Shown piece by piece: positions 25,213 to 34,382 of a stretch of 64,000 nucleotides of DNA; position 1 is the stretch's first letter, and every line of letters starts with the position of its first letter. The position numbers and the translations under genes were made by a program. The notes under the pieces are model-generated. The model worked only from the letters and a program-made list of their open reading frames with translations, made no database searches and was not told where the DNA came from. Origin of the DNA: an uncultured Bilophila sp. (GTDB lineage Bacteria; Desulfobacterota; Desulfovibrionia; Desulfovibrionales; Desulfovibrionaceae); the NCBI GenBank assembly GCA_902373525.1, contig CABKMN010000005.1, positions 47,449 through 111,448 on the forward strand, in the 5' to 3' direction.

Positions 25213-28056
25213 TTAGTCTTCGCGGCGGCGCAGAACGCGGATGGCGGCTACGGCCGAAAGACCGAGGAACATGACCAGCAGGTCGTAAGACGGCGTGGAG
25301 CCCACGGTGCAGCCGCTGCTGCTTCCGCCGTCGTCACTGCCGCCGCCGGCATAAACATGATCTGCGGTGCCGCCGTTGGTGGGCAGAGTGCCGGAGGTGG
25401 AAACCAGCGTCACCGGGTCAACAATAACACCCTCGGTGCTGTCGGCGTCATAGGTGCCGTCGTTGTCGCGAATGATGAAGTACGCGATATACTGCTTATC
25501 GGCTTCAAGCGTCGGATCGTCAGCGAGAGACAGCGCGGCCGCGGGGTTCTCGAAGTCGGCGACCCACCACTGACCGGTGGAGGAACCGATGGAACCGGCG
25601 TCAGGACGACCGTAGGCATACTCGATCTTCTTGGTGTCGGTAATCTTGTACAGCTTCAGGTTGCTGAGCTTGTCGCCGTTGCCGAGCAGGGTCATCTGGA
25701 AAACGGCGCTGGCCCCCTGATCCACGGCGGCGGTGAAGCTCACGGTACCGAAACGCTTTTCGCCTTCGTTGAGGGAGGCATAGTTCTTTTCAGCATCGGC
25801 GTGGCTGATGTATTCGGGAGCCTTGCTCAAAGCGACCTTAGTATCCAGCGCAGGCTGGTCATACGCGGCGCGGAAGTTGCTGATGAACACGTTGCTGTCA
25901 GGCAGTACGCCGTGTACGACATCGTCTCCCACGATGGTGGCCGCCACGCGCATATCCGCGATGGTCAGCGGAGCCGTTTCGGCTACTTCAAAGACGTCCT
26001 TGTCCATGATGGCGAAGTCGGCCAGCTTACCCACCTCGATGGAACCGATGCGGTCCTCGACCTTATTCTGGTAGGCAGGTCTGATGGTGACGGCATGAAG
26101 GGCCTGCAACGTATTGATACGCTGGTCGTACGTCCAGAACGCGCGGGTTTCGCCATCCGTGATTCGGGCCTTGTACTGAACCGTAGCATTCAGGTCCTTG
26201 CCGGTACCGTTGACCTCGATGTTTTCCTGCCCGGAGGCGGCGATGGCGTCGCCCGAGAACCGGGTCACGCCGGACTGAATGCTGCGCAGAGGCGAAATCG
26301 GGGTGACGAAGGTATCGTTATGGAACGAATACGGCAGGTCGTAGGCGCTGGCCCAACCGGCGGGGCTTATGTTACAGGCGCGACCGGGGCCGAAGAACTT
26401 GTTCGTATGGCGATAGCCGTAGAAATACGTATGGTTGTTGAAGAACGAGATGAAGTTGTTCTGGGCCTTCATGAGTTCGCCCAGATTGCCGGCAGGCAAC
26501 TTCCCACCAAGAGTCGTGTCGACGACACCGTCCTTGAAGGCGCCGTCAAGCTCTTCGTACATGTCGGCCGTGCCCTTAAGTCCGGCATAATCACCGATCA
26601 TACGCTGGAGATGCTGGCGTTCCAACGTCTGACCATGAATGGAAGTATGGCGCGTGTCCTTGACTGTGGGAGCTGCGGCAACGGCTTCTTCAACCGCGGT
26701 AACCCACGCTTCCGCCGCGCCGGAACCGTTGGTATGGGTTTCCGTGCTTTGACCAGCGGCATGGTACCGCTTGATGACCTGCTTGAGGGCGTCCACGGTC
26801 ATGTTCAGCGTACCTTCAAGGCCGTTGAAATATCCGGCCTTGTTGAAGCTGTCTTCCGCGGTGTACTTATCCCAGTCGTAGAAACCGGGCTTCTTCATCC
26901 ACGCGGTGTAGCCCTGCGGGGAACCGTCAAAAATGATCTTCCATGCGCCGAACAGCAGCTGGTTGGCGGGAAGATTCTGCGGCACATCCTTGCCGGCGTT
27001 CAGGAACGTAATGTCGGCGCCGCCCTTAAGCGCATCGGAAGCGTCGCCAAACGACTGATCGCCGTCGGTGTCCTTCCAGCCGAGAATTCTGCGGTTACCG
27101 GGACCCATCGCATCTATAATGACGCCGGGCTTGGCTTCATACGCATAATACGCCATGGGATGTACAAGCACGCGCAGGTCGAGCTGATCAGCAGCCAGCG
27201 TGCCCTGAAGCAGAGGAATCTGACCGGAGAGCGACACCCCGCCGCTGTCGGCGGTCGTTACGCCGGCGGTCGTGTACACTTCGGAAGCGCGGGCAACGCC
27301 ACGCGCGTCATTCGTCTTCAGCTCATTGCCGAGAGGAACCAAACCTTGCGCCTTCATTTCCAAAAGCAGACCGGTAGGCTCGCCGTCGGCCCCCTTGACC
27401 AGCCCTTCGCACTCGGTATCCTTGGTGACGCCGTACTTTTCCAGAGCAAGCGAGTTGGCTACGGCCATGTGACCGGAAATATGGCTGATCAGGATAGGAT
27501 GCGTCGTACTGGCCTTGTCGAGGTCTTCACGGGAAGGATGACGCTGTTCGGCAAGCTGCGTATCGTCATAGTTGTAGCCGATGATTGGGCTGCCGGCGGG
27601 CAGCGTATCGGCCTTTTTTCTGAGTTCTTCCACGAGCTTGTCCATCGTATCAACGGGACCGCTCAGAAGGGGGCTGTTCAGGTTGACCTTGAAAAGGTCA
27701 TTGTTTCCCTGACTGGGAAAATGCCCATGACCGTCAACAAAGCCGGGCAGCATGGTCTTGCCGCGGAGATCGACGATCTTGCGGACCTTGGCGTCGTCGA
27801 AATAGCCCTTGGCTCTGGCTTCGGCCTTGGACCCCACAAAGACGATCTTGCCGTCCAGCGTGGCGACGACGTCGGCCTTCTTCGCGTTCTTGACGTCCTT
27901 GGCCTCTTCCATCGTTTCCGTGACGGTGTAAATCTTGCCGTTATGGTAGACCGTGTCAGCCAATCTGTCCGCGGCGTGCAGCTGCATGCCGCCGCCAAGG
28001 ATCAAAGCCATAACCGCCGCAAACGACAACACATGCTTCTTGCTTCGCGTCTTCAT
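25213..28056 (-). CDS. Secreted amidohydrolase (YtcJ-like) with C-terminal sorting-type tail
   Basis: ATG 28056 follows GAAGGAGCG. The 947-residue protein has a Sec signal (HVLSFAAVMALILGGGMQLHAA), then an amidohydrolase_3 domain with the metal-binding HxH in LPGFVDGHGHFP (H110, H112), further histidines in ETHTNGSG and TSIHGQTLER, and the closing strand SIEVGKLADFAIMDKD. A beta-rich C-terminal domain (about 700-890) follows. The last 38 residues form a tripartite tail: Gly/Ser linker with SSGC, a hydrophobic helix (DLLVMFLGLSAVAAI) and an Arg cluster (RVLRRRED). That tail resembles Synerg-CTERM or JDVT-CTERM sorting signals, so the enzyme is probably anchored at the cell surface or processed. 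Substrate unknown; family enzymes hydrolyse amides or cyclic amides. Confidence 0.88.
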   Translation of the reverse strand: MKTRSKKHVLSFAAVMALILGGGMQLHAADRLADTVYHNGKIYTVTETMEEAKDVKNAKKADVVATLDGKIVFVGSKAEARAKGYFDDAKVRKIVDLRGKTMLPGFVDGHGHFPSQGNNDLFKVNLNSPLLSGPVDTMDKLVEELRKKADTLPAGSPIIGYNYDDTQLAEQRHPSREDLDKASTTHPILISHISGHMAVANSLALEKYGVTKDTECEGLVKGADGEPTGLLLEMKAQGLVPLGNELKTNDARGVARASEVYTTAGVTTADSGGVSLSGQIPLLQGTLAADQLDLRVLVHPMAYYAYEAKPGVIIDAMGPGNRRILGWKDTDGDQSFGDASDALKGGADITFLNAGKDVPQNLPANQLLFGAWKIIFDGSPQGYTAWMKKPGFYDWDKYTAEDSFNKAGYFNGLEGTLNMTVDALKQVIKRYHAAGQSTETHTNGSGAAEAWVTAVEEAVAAAPTVKDTRHTSIHGQTLERQHLQRMIGDYAGLKGTADMYEELDGAFKDGVVDTTLGGKLPAGNLGELMKAQNNFISFFNNHTYFYGYRHTNKFFGPGRACNISPAGWASAYDLPYSFHNDTFVTPISPLRSIQSGVTRFSGDAIAASGQENIEVNGTGKDLNATVQYKARITDGETRAFWTYDQRINTLQALHAVTIRPAYQNKVEDRIGSIEVGKLADFAIMDKDVFEVAETAPLTIADMRVAATIVGDDVVHGVLPDSNVFISNFRAAYDQPALDTKVALSKAPEYISHADAEKNYASLNEGEKRFGTVSFTAAVDQGASAVFQMTLLGNGDKLSNLKLYKITDTKKIEYAYGRPDAGSIGSSTGQWWVADFENPAAALSLADDPTLEADKQYIAYFIIRDNDGTYDADSTEGVIVDPVTLVSTSGTLPTNGGTADHVYAGGGSDDGGSSSGCTVGSTPSYDLLVMFLGLSAVAAIRVLRRRED

Positions 28057-28137
28057 ATCCGCTCCTTCGATGAGTGTCCCTCCTCCCGCTTTGGGGAGCC
28101 ATACATGTTATGGGCGGATTCGGCGCGCGGAACAATC

Positions 28138-28149
28138 GGGTGCGCACCC
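28138..28149. promoter_or_regulatory. Perfect palindrome between divergent amidohydrolase and regulator genes
   Basis: GGGTGCGCACCC, a 12-bp perfect palindrome, lies 25 nt upstream of the -35 box of the response-regulator promoter and about 80 nt upstream of the amidohydrolase start. It is a candidate binding site for the regulator itself. Confidence 0.4.
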
Positions 28150-28173
28150 TAGAAGAACTGAAAAAAACACCTA

Positions 28174-28202
28174 TTGTCCTGTTCAAAAATTCACTCTATG
28201 GT
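28174..28202 (+). promoter_or_regulatory. Promoter of the two-component operon
   Basis: TTGTCC (28174-28179), a 17-nt spacer and TATGGT (28197-28202) lie 27 nt before the response-regulator start codon. Confidence 0.5.
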
Positions 28203-28229
28203 AATGCCGGTTCGTCGTCCGGAGGTCCC

Positions 28230-28886
28230 ATGTCCGTATCCATCGTCATTGCCGAAGATCACGCACTGTTCCGCAATGGACTCAAGCTGCTTCTGTCTCT
28301 CCGGGACGATCTTGAAGTCGTCGGAGAAGCGGGGGACGGCCTGTCCGCCGTGGACGCCACCACCAGCCTGCGCCCGGATTTGCTGTTGCTGGACCTATCC
28401 ATGCCGGGTCGCGACGGGTTGGACGTCATCCCCCGCGTCCGCAAGGCCAGCCCCGAAACGCGCATTCTGGTCATTTCCATGCACGCCACTCCAGACTACC
28501 TGCGGACCGCCTTCCGCGCCGGAGCGCACGGCTATCTCCTCAAATCCGCCGACGCCGAGGAATTCCTGTTCGCCATCCAGTCCGTGCTCAAGGGCAATCA
28601 TTACATCAGTACGGAAATAGCCGGATCGTTCGTCGGTTCCTATTTAAAGGATGAAGGCTCCGAATCCGCATCACCGCTGGAGAAATTGACGCACCGCGAA
28701 CGCGAGGTGTTGAAGCTGGTCGCCGAAGGCCACTCCAACAAGGAAATTGCGGGAGAACTCGACATCGCCGAAAAAACCGTGGTCACGCACCGCACCAATT
28801 TCATGCGAAAACTCGGCCTGCGCAATGTGCGGGAAGTCACCATGTTCGCATTGCAGAACGGCCTTATCCAGATGCAGGGCCAGTGA
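28230..28886 (+). CDS. NarL/FixJ-type response regulator
   Basis: ATG 28230 follows GGAGGT. The 218-residue protein has a receiver domain (IVIAEDHALFRNGLKLLL with acidic pocket; phospho-acceptor Asp in LLLLDLSMPG; Lys in GYLLKSAD) and a LuxR-type helix-turn-helix (LTHREREVLKLVAEGHSNKE, then IAGELDIAEKTVVTHRTN). Its stop overlaps the start of the next gene (TGATG), and the histidine kinase two genes on is of the matching HisKA_3 class, so the three form one signalling operon. The target promoters are unknown; the divergent amidohydrolase is a likely one. Confidence 0.95.
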   Translation: MSVSIVIAEDHALFRNGLKLLLSLRDDLEVVGEAGDGLSAVDATTSLRPDLLLLDLSMPGRDGLDVIPRVRKASPETRILVISMHATPDYLRTAFRAGAHGYLLKSADAEEFLFAIQSVLKGNHYISTEIAGSFVGSYLKDEGSESASPLEKLTHREREVLKLVAEGHSNKEIAGELDIAEKTVVTHRTNFMRKLGLRNVREVTMFALQNGLIQMQGQ

Positions 28887-30442
28887 TGCGCCGTCCGATC
28901 CGCATCTTTTCCCCGTTTTTCTCCCTGATGCTGGTCCTTCTCTCGGCCTTTGCGGGCAACGCCGCGCCCCATGAACTCGTCATCGCCGCAGCCAGCCCGC
29001 CGCACTTCAATTCCCTCATCCTGACCGGCCAGATGGTCGGCTCCGTCGGCGCGCAACTGTTCGCCGGGCTTACCCGGCTGGCTCCTGACGGGACCCCCCT
29101 GCCCTATCTGGCCTCTTCATGGACGGAAAGCCGGGATCGCCTCTCGTTCCTTTTCCGGCTGCGGGAGAACGCCGCGTTTCACGACGGAGTCCCCGTCACC
29201 GCCGAGGACGTGGCCTTTTCCATCCTCGCCGGGAAGCGCTACCATCCGTTCCATCCCATGCTGGAACCCGTGGCCGCCGTGGAGACGCCGGACCCGCACA
29301 CCGTGCTGATCCGACTCTCCCGCCCCTACCCCGTCCTGCCCAAGATACTGATCCCCTCGCTCGTACCGATTCTGCCCAGACACGTTTACGACGACGGCAC
29401 GCCCCTGCCCGTCCATCCCGCCAACCTGCACCCGGTAGGCTCGGGACCGTTCATGCTGGAAGCCTTCATCCCGGATCAGGAACTCAGGCTGAAGCGCAAT
29501 CCCCGCTTTTTCCTGCCCGGAAGACCGTTGCTCGACCGCATCGTCTACCGCTTTTTTTGGGACCAGTCGGAAGTCCCCTCCGCGATGGTCTGCGGAGGCG
29601 TGGACGTCTACCCGTTCGCCTCCCCCACGTTCCTCAAGAGCTTCAATCGGAGCTATCCCTTCGGAGCTATTCGAGCCACGGCGTTCGCCAACCTGAACGC
29701 TCATATCCTCATCAAGTATAACCTGCGAAGAAAGCCCTTTTCCGACAGAAAAGTCCGCAAAGCCGTAGCCCTCGCCGTCGATCTTCCCAAGCTGGCGGAG
29801 CATCTCGAAAACAGGCTCACCCCGCAGTACGGCCCCATCCCTCCCGGCGCGCCCTGTTTTTCTCCGATATCCTTCCGCACCGACATCGACCGCGCCAACA
29901 GGCTTCTGGACGAGGCCGGGTATCCGCGCGGGCCGGGGGGCACACGCTTCACCATGCTCATCGACTACATTCCGGGAACGGACTTTTTCCCCTCCGTACT
30001 GCATGTGCTGCGAAGCGATCTGGAACGCGTGGGCATCGACGTGCAGGTCCACGACTCCCCCAATTTTGCGGAATGGGCGCACCGCATCGCCACCGGACGC
30101 TATCAGGCCACGCTCGACGGCCTGTTCGCGTGGCACGATCCGGCCATCGGCATCCACCGCCTGTACACGCCGAACCCCACCAAACGGAACGTCATCTGGT
30201 CGAACACGGACGGCTACGACAATCCCGCCGTGCCGCCGCTGCTCCGGCAGGCCTCCTCAGCCGCCGATCCTCAAGAGCGAAAGGCCCTCTACGCCCGCTT
30301 CCAGCGTCTCGTCGCTGAAGATCATCCTTCGCTGTGGCTGGCAGCCATCCCGTATCTGATCATCCATACCCCCGGCGTCCGGCATCTGGAAACGACGGGG
30401 CTCGGCATCCTGTCCCCGCTGGATGCCGTGGACACGGAATAG
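28886..30442 (+). CDS. Periplasmic peptide/solute-binding protein (SBP_bac_5) within the two-component operon
   Basis: ATG 28886 overlaps the regulator stop. The 518-residue protein has a signal peptide (FSLMLVLLSAFAGNAAP) and the SBP family 5 fold seen in oligopeptide and dipeptide binding proteins: QLFAGLTRLAPDGTPLPYLA, LRENAAFHDGVPVTAEDVAF, LHPVGSGPFML, and KVRKAVALAVD near the hinge. No permease or ATPase genes accompany it. Its place between a response regulator and a histidine kinase suggests it presents a ligand to the kinase sensor domain. That role is inference; a plain transport role with a remote permease is possible. Confidence 0.9.
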   Translation: MRRPIRIFSPFFSLMLVLLSAFAGNAAPHELVIAAASPPHFNSLILTGQMVGSVGAQLFAGLTRLAPDGTPLPYLASSWTESRDRLSFLFRLRENAAFHDGVPVTAEDVAFSILAGKRYHPFHPMLEPVAAVETPDPHTVLIRLSRPYPVLPKILIPSLVPILPRHVYDDGTPLPVHPANLHPVGSGPFMLEAFIPDQELRLKRNPRFFLPGRPLLDRIVYRFFWDQSEVPSAMVCGGVDVYPFASPTFLKSFNRSYPFGAIRATAFANLNAHILIKYNLRRKPFSDRKVRKAVALAVDLPKLAEHLENRLTPQYGPIPPGAPCFSPISFRTDIDRANRLLDEAGYPRGPGGTRFTMLIDYIPGTDFFPSVLHVLRSDLERVGIDVQVHDSPNFAEWAHRIATGRYQATLDGLFAWHDPAIGIHRLYTPNPTKRNVIWSNTDGYDNPAVPPLLRQASSAADPQERKALYARFQRLVAEDHPSLWLAAIPYLIIHTPGVRHLETTGLGILSPLDAVDTE

Positions 30443-30446
30443 CCCC

Positions 30447-32338
30447 ATGTCCGCACGGAAACCGTGGGGCATCGCCCTGACCGCCAGCATCCCGCTCATG
30501 CTGTTCGCCTTTTTCTTCCTCCTCCTTGCCGGTGGGCTTCTGTTCGCGTTCCGGGACTTCACCGCCGTCAACAACTTTTCCGCGAATCGGAAAATCCCCG
30601 CCCTGTCCGCTACGGCCACACTGGTCCGGGAATGCGAATGGATCAGGGGCATGAGCTTCCGTCTGGCGCAGAGCGACAGCGAACTCCTGCTGCGGGACCG
30701 GATCGGCGCACTGCGGCGGCGCATCGACGGGCTCACCGGCACGCTGGCCGCAATCGAGGCCGCCGGACTGTACCCGCAGGAAATCCGCTCCTTCAGGACC
30801 AAAATGGGCGCCTTCACCGGCATCATCGATGCGCTGGAGTACCGGGTCGCCGAAACCCTGCGCGTCAGAACGCAATACGCCCATCTCACCAAAACGCTCC
30901 GCTCCCTGTCCAGCCAACTGGAATACCTCAACAACACCTACCCGGACAATCTCGACCTCGATCACTGGAACCACCATATCCACATGAGCCTGACGCACCT
31001 GCTCGTCCTGTGCGGCAACGCCGACATGTCCTACGGCCTGCGCGTATCCGAGGAAGTGTACACGCAGATCAACGAGGCGCGGGCCTCGCTGACGCGGATC
31101 GACGGTTCCACGGACCCGCGGCTGCGGCGGCTGCGAAGGCTCATCCATCTGCTCTACGATCAACTCGTGCTCTCCGCGCTGGACGAGGACGGCGTGCTGC
31201 CGCTGTTTCGGAAAAAGCACCTTGCGGAACAGGAACTCGCCCGGCTCGGCACCCGCATCGACCGCTTGTCCGACGACATCGTCGTCACCGCCGCCGATCT
31301 GTTCGCACAGGCCCGCAAGGAAACCGCCCTTTCACGCGACGGCCTCAACCAGCGGGTATCCCTGCTCTCCGCGTGGCTCGTCGCGCTCATCCTCTTTTCG
31401 CTGGCCGTGATCGCCTGCACGTATCTGTACCTGTCCCGATACGTCATCACCCCGGTCATCCGGCTGAACCGGTGCATGCGCCTGCGCATGCACAAGGTGA
31501 AAACGCCGATCCCCGGCGGCGGCGCGGGGGAGGTCCGAGAAATGGCCGCTTCCGTAGCCTTCTTCGTCAATCAGCTCGAACGGCGGGAACAGGAACTGCA
31601 ACGCTCCCACCACGATCTGGAGAAACAGGTTTCCGAGCGCACCGGGGAACTGAACAGGCTCTCCAAACGGCTGTTGCAAACGCAGGAGGCCGAACGCTTC
31701 CGCCTCGCCGCCGAGCTGCACGACGACATCGGCGCGACCATGAGCGTCATCAAGTTCGGCATCGAGCGCGCCTTGCTGATCCTCCGCAAGAAGGATACCG
31801 AACAGGCGCAGGAGCCACTCACCGAGGCCGTGGCGCTGGTCAAGGGGCTCGTCCGCCAGCTCCGGCGCATCCAGTACGAACTGCGGCCCGCGCACATCGA
31901 TCTGGGCCTGCTCAACTCCCTCGAATGGTTCTGCAACGACTATCAGATCGCGCACCCCCATATCCGGCTGCGGGTAAGAACTTCCTTCAGAGAGAGAGAG
32001 AGAGAGACGAAACCGCCCTGCCCGCCTCTCTGCGCATCGTCCTCTTCCGGGTTGTTCAGGAAGGGTTGAACAACATCGCCAAATACAGCGGAGCCGCCCG
32101 GGCGTGGATCGCCATCGTGACCACGGCGCAGGGTCTGACCGTCATCGTGCGGGACGACGGCAGGGGATTTGCTCCCGAAACGGCGGGGACCACCCCCGGC
32201 CTTGGGCTCAAAAGCATGCGCGAGCGGGTGGAACTCAGCGGCGGGACCTTCCGGCTGGATACGGCTCCCGGCAAGGGCGTGCGCATCCGGGCGCACTGGT
32301 CCGGCAGCACCCTGCGCCTATACGACAGCGAAGCCTGA
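30447..32338 (+). CDS. Sensor histidine kinase, out of frame at an (AG)9 tract (phase-variable OFF)
   Basis: ATG 30447 starts MSARKPWGIALTASIPLMLF, 4 nt after the binding-protein stop. The first frame (540 residues, stop at 32069) has a transmembrane helix (10-35), a periplasmic helical sensor region (35-305), a second helix (about 310-332), HAMP-like linker, coiled coil and the HisKA_3 box AERFRLAAELHDDIGATMSV with the phospho-acceptor His. At 31989-32006 an (AG)9 run shifts the frame. The correct frame beyond it reads ETALPASLRIVLFRVVQEGL, NNIAKYSGAARAW, DDGRGFAPE and GLGLKSMRERVELSGG, the full HATPase_c domain, to 32338. Eight or eleven AG units would join the two parts into a kinase of about 629 residues. 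As sequenced it lacks its ATP-binding domain. Confidence 0.93.
31989..32006 (+). repeat. (AG)9 dinucleotide repeat inside the histidine kinase gene
   Basis: Nine uninterrupted AG units code Arg-Glu repeats between the HisKA_3 box and the ATPase domain. A change of one unit alters the frame by two bases, so only one of three repeat-number classes (5, 8, 11 and so on) gives a full-length protein. Confidence 0.95.
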
Positions 32339-32465
32339 TCCCTTCCCGCAGGGAAGCCCGCGGCGGATGCGGACGACGGGACGCCAACCCGCCGCCCTTG
32401 CGTCGGAAGGCGCTATGGATTAAAGCGGGGATGCCCGCACCGATACGGGCTTAGGAGAAAACATT

Positions 32466-33470
32466 ATGGGCAAGATTCTCGTCACCGGCGGAACCGGCTA
32501 TCTGGGCACCCACATGCTCGTGGAACTCGTGAAACAGGGGTACGATCCCCTGTGTTTGGACAACCTCCACAACAGCAGCCCGTCGGTTCTCGACGCCGTG
32601 AAGACCATCTGCGGCCGGGAAATCCCCTTCGTCAAGGCGGACGCCTGCGACGTCGCCGTCATGGAAAAGCTGTTCTCGGAAAACACGATCGACGCGGTCA
32701 TCCACTTCGCGGGACACAAGGCCGTGGGCGAATCCGTGGCCCATCCGCTCATGTACTACCGGAACAACTACGATTCCGCGCTGACCGTCCTTGAAATGTG
32801 CCTCAAATACGGCAGCGCGCTGGTGTTCAGCTCGTCCGCCACGGTCTACGGCGTGCCGCATTTCCTGCCGCTCACCGAAGAACATCCCCTGAGCGCGGTC
32901 AACCCTTACGGGCGCACCAAGCTGTACATCGAGGAAACCATCCGCGACGTGGCCCTCGCGCATCCCGAGTTCAACGTGTCCATCCTGCGCTACTTCAACC
33001 CGGTGGGCGCACACGAATCCGGGCTCATCGGCGAGAACCCCAACGGCATCCCGAACAACCTCATGCCCTACATCTGCCAGACGGCGGCGGGCATCCGCAA
33101 GGAACTCCAAGTGTTCGGCGACGACTACGACACCCCGGACGGCACGGGCGTGCGCGACTACATCCACGTGACCGACCTCATTTCCGGACACATCGCGGCC
33201 CTCCGCAAGCTGGAAACGAAACCCGGCTGCATCATCCACAACCTCGGGACCGGCAACGGCACCAGCGTGCTCGAAATGGTCCGGCGCTTCGAGGCCGTCA
33301 ACGGCGTGCGCGTGCCCTACCGCATCGTCGCGCGGCGTCCGGGCGACGTGGCCAGCTGCTACGCCGATCCCGCCAAAGCCTTCGCGGAACTCGGCTGGAA
33401 GGCCGAAAAGAACCTCGACGACATGGTGCGCGACAGCTGGATGTGGCAGATGAAGGGCGCTCAGAAGTAA
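32466..33470 (+). CDS. galE: UDP-glucose 4-epimerase
   Basis: ATG 32466 follows AGGAG. The 334-residue protein is an extended SDR enzyme: NAD-binding GGTGYLG at residues 8-14, DNLHNSS, the substrate-proximal SSSATVYG and the catalytic Tyr-Lys in NPYGRTK, plus FGDDYDTPDGTGVRDYIHV, typical of GalE. It interconverts UDP-glucose and UDP-galactose for lipopolysaccharide or exopolysaccharide synthesis. Length is normal. It stands alone between the kinase operon and a bidirectional terminator. Confidence 0.95.
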   Translation: MGKILVTGGTGYLGTHMLVELVKQGYDPLCLDNLHNSSPSVLDAVKTICGREIPFVKADACDVAVMEKLFSENTIDAVIHFAGHKAVGESVAHPLMYYRNNYDSALTVLEMCLKYGSALVFSSSATVYGVPHFLPLTEEHPLSAVNPYGRTKLYIEETIRDVALAHPEFNVSILRYFNPVGAHESGLIGENPNGIPNNLMPYICQTAAGIRKELQVFGDDYDTPDGTGVRDYIHVTDLISGHIAALRKLETKPGCIIHNLGTGNGTSVLEMVRRFEAVNGVRVPYRIVARRPGDVASCYADPAKAFAELGWKAEKNLDDMVRDSWMWQMKGAQK

Positions 33471-33673
33471 GTCTTTCTGCGCCGGTCCGGGAGAACGTCC
33501 CGGGCAAGCCTCCGCGCCCGCCTTTGTCCAAAAGGCGGGTGAAGCTGGGAAGCATCAGCCCAAGCGTTTCGACGCGGGCCGACCGCGAAAACAGACCGGC
33601 TTGCAGTTCTGCAAAGCACGACCTGTTTATCCCGCGCCTTTTCAGCGGCATAGAAACGTAGCCTTTCCAAATG

Positions 33674-33710
33674 AAAAACCGCCCGAACCTCTGCCGTTCG
33701 GGCGGTTTTT
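33674..33710. terminator. Bidirectional terminator between galE and the membrane protein gene
   Basis: The stem AAAAACCGCCCGAAC / GTTCGGGCGGTTTTT is a perfect 15-bp match with a 7-nt loop and serves both converging genes. Confidence 0.92.
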
Positions 33711-33732
33711 CGGTATCCGGGAAGCGGACCGA

Positions 33733-34158
33733 TCAGGAAAAATCCTTCCACACCTGCACGCCGGTGTAGCATTCCACGGCGACGAGGATGATCAGCAGGA
33801 CGTTGACCGCGCCGTGAATGAGCGGCAGCACCTTCCGCTTCTTCTTGTAGCGGTTCATGACGTATCCGGTGATCAGGCCGACCAGCGCCAGCCCGATGAT
33901 GGGCCACGCCAGTTGCGCGTGCAGGCCCGTGATGTGCGTGCTGCCGAACAGGTCCAGCGTGACGTAGAAGCCGAGCGCCCCGAGCAGCCACAGGACCAGC
34001 GCCAGCGTGCCGAGCTTGACATGCTGCTTCCACGGGAACAGCGTCTTTTTGCCGAGCAGCATCGCCACCCGCTTCAGTCCCTGCCACATGGCCCACACGC
34101 CCAGAACGGCGGCACACACCTGCATCACCGGATGCAGCCACAACAAAACGTCGCTCAT
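33733..34158 (-). CDS. Four-helix membrane protein (DUF4079-like)
   Basis: ATG 34158 follows AAGGAG. The 141-residue protein has four hydrophobic helices: LLWLHPVMQVCAAVLGVWAM (5-24), VKLGTLALVLWLLGALGFYV (43-62), LAWPIIGLALVGLITGYVM (80-98) and LIHGAVNVLLIILVAVECYT (108-127). Histidines at the helix ends (LHPVMQ, HGAVN) recall b561-like DUF4079 proteins that may bind haem. That assignment is tentative. It is monocistronic between two terminators. Confidence 0.75.
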   Translation of the reverse strand: MSDVLLWLHPVMQVCAAVLGVWAMWQGLKRVAMLLGKKTLFPWKQHVKLGTLALVLWLLGALGFYVTLDLFGSTHITGLHAQLAWPIIGLALVGLITGYVMNRYKKKRKVLPLIHGAVNVLLIILVAVECYTGVQVWKDFS

Positions 34159-34321
34159 GTTCACTCCTTGTTTTCGCACTTCCGAGACTGATCCCGGCAT
34201 ATTTTTATAGTAATAATTCCTGACAGCGATTGTTTAGCCCATTTCCCAACGGGAGGCAAGCGGATTTCACCCGCCGAACCCGCGGATACGGAGAAAAAGC
34301 GGACGAAACGGCGTCCGCCTG

Positions 34322-34360
34322 AAAAAAGCCCCCCGATTCCGGTCCGAATCGGGGGGCTTC
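34322..34360 (-). terminator. Terminator of the aromatic amino acid permease gene
   Basis: The stem AAGCCCCCCGATTC / GAATCGGGGGGCTT is followed on the minus strand by a T-run, 23 nt past the stop codon. Confidence 0.92.
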
Positions 34361-34382
34361 GCCTTCCGCATGGGAAGCCGCG

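Noticed and set aside
25357..28152. A 931-codon open frame antisense to the amidohydrolase gene
   Set aside because: The opposite strand encodes a complete signal peptide, catalytic motifs and sorting tail. The antisense translation has no recognisable motif.
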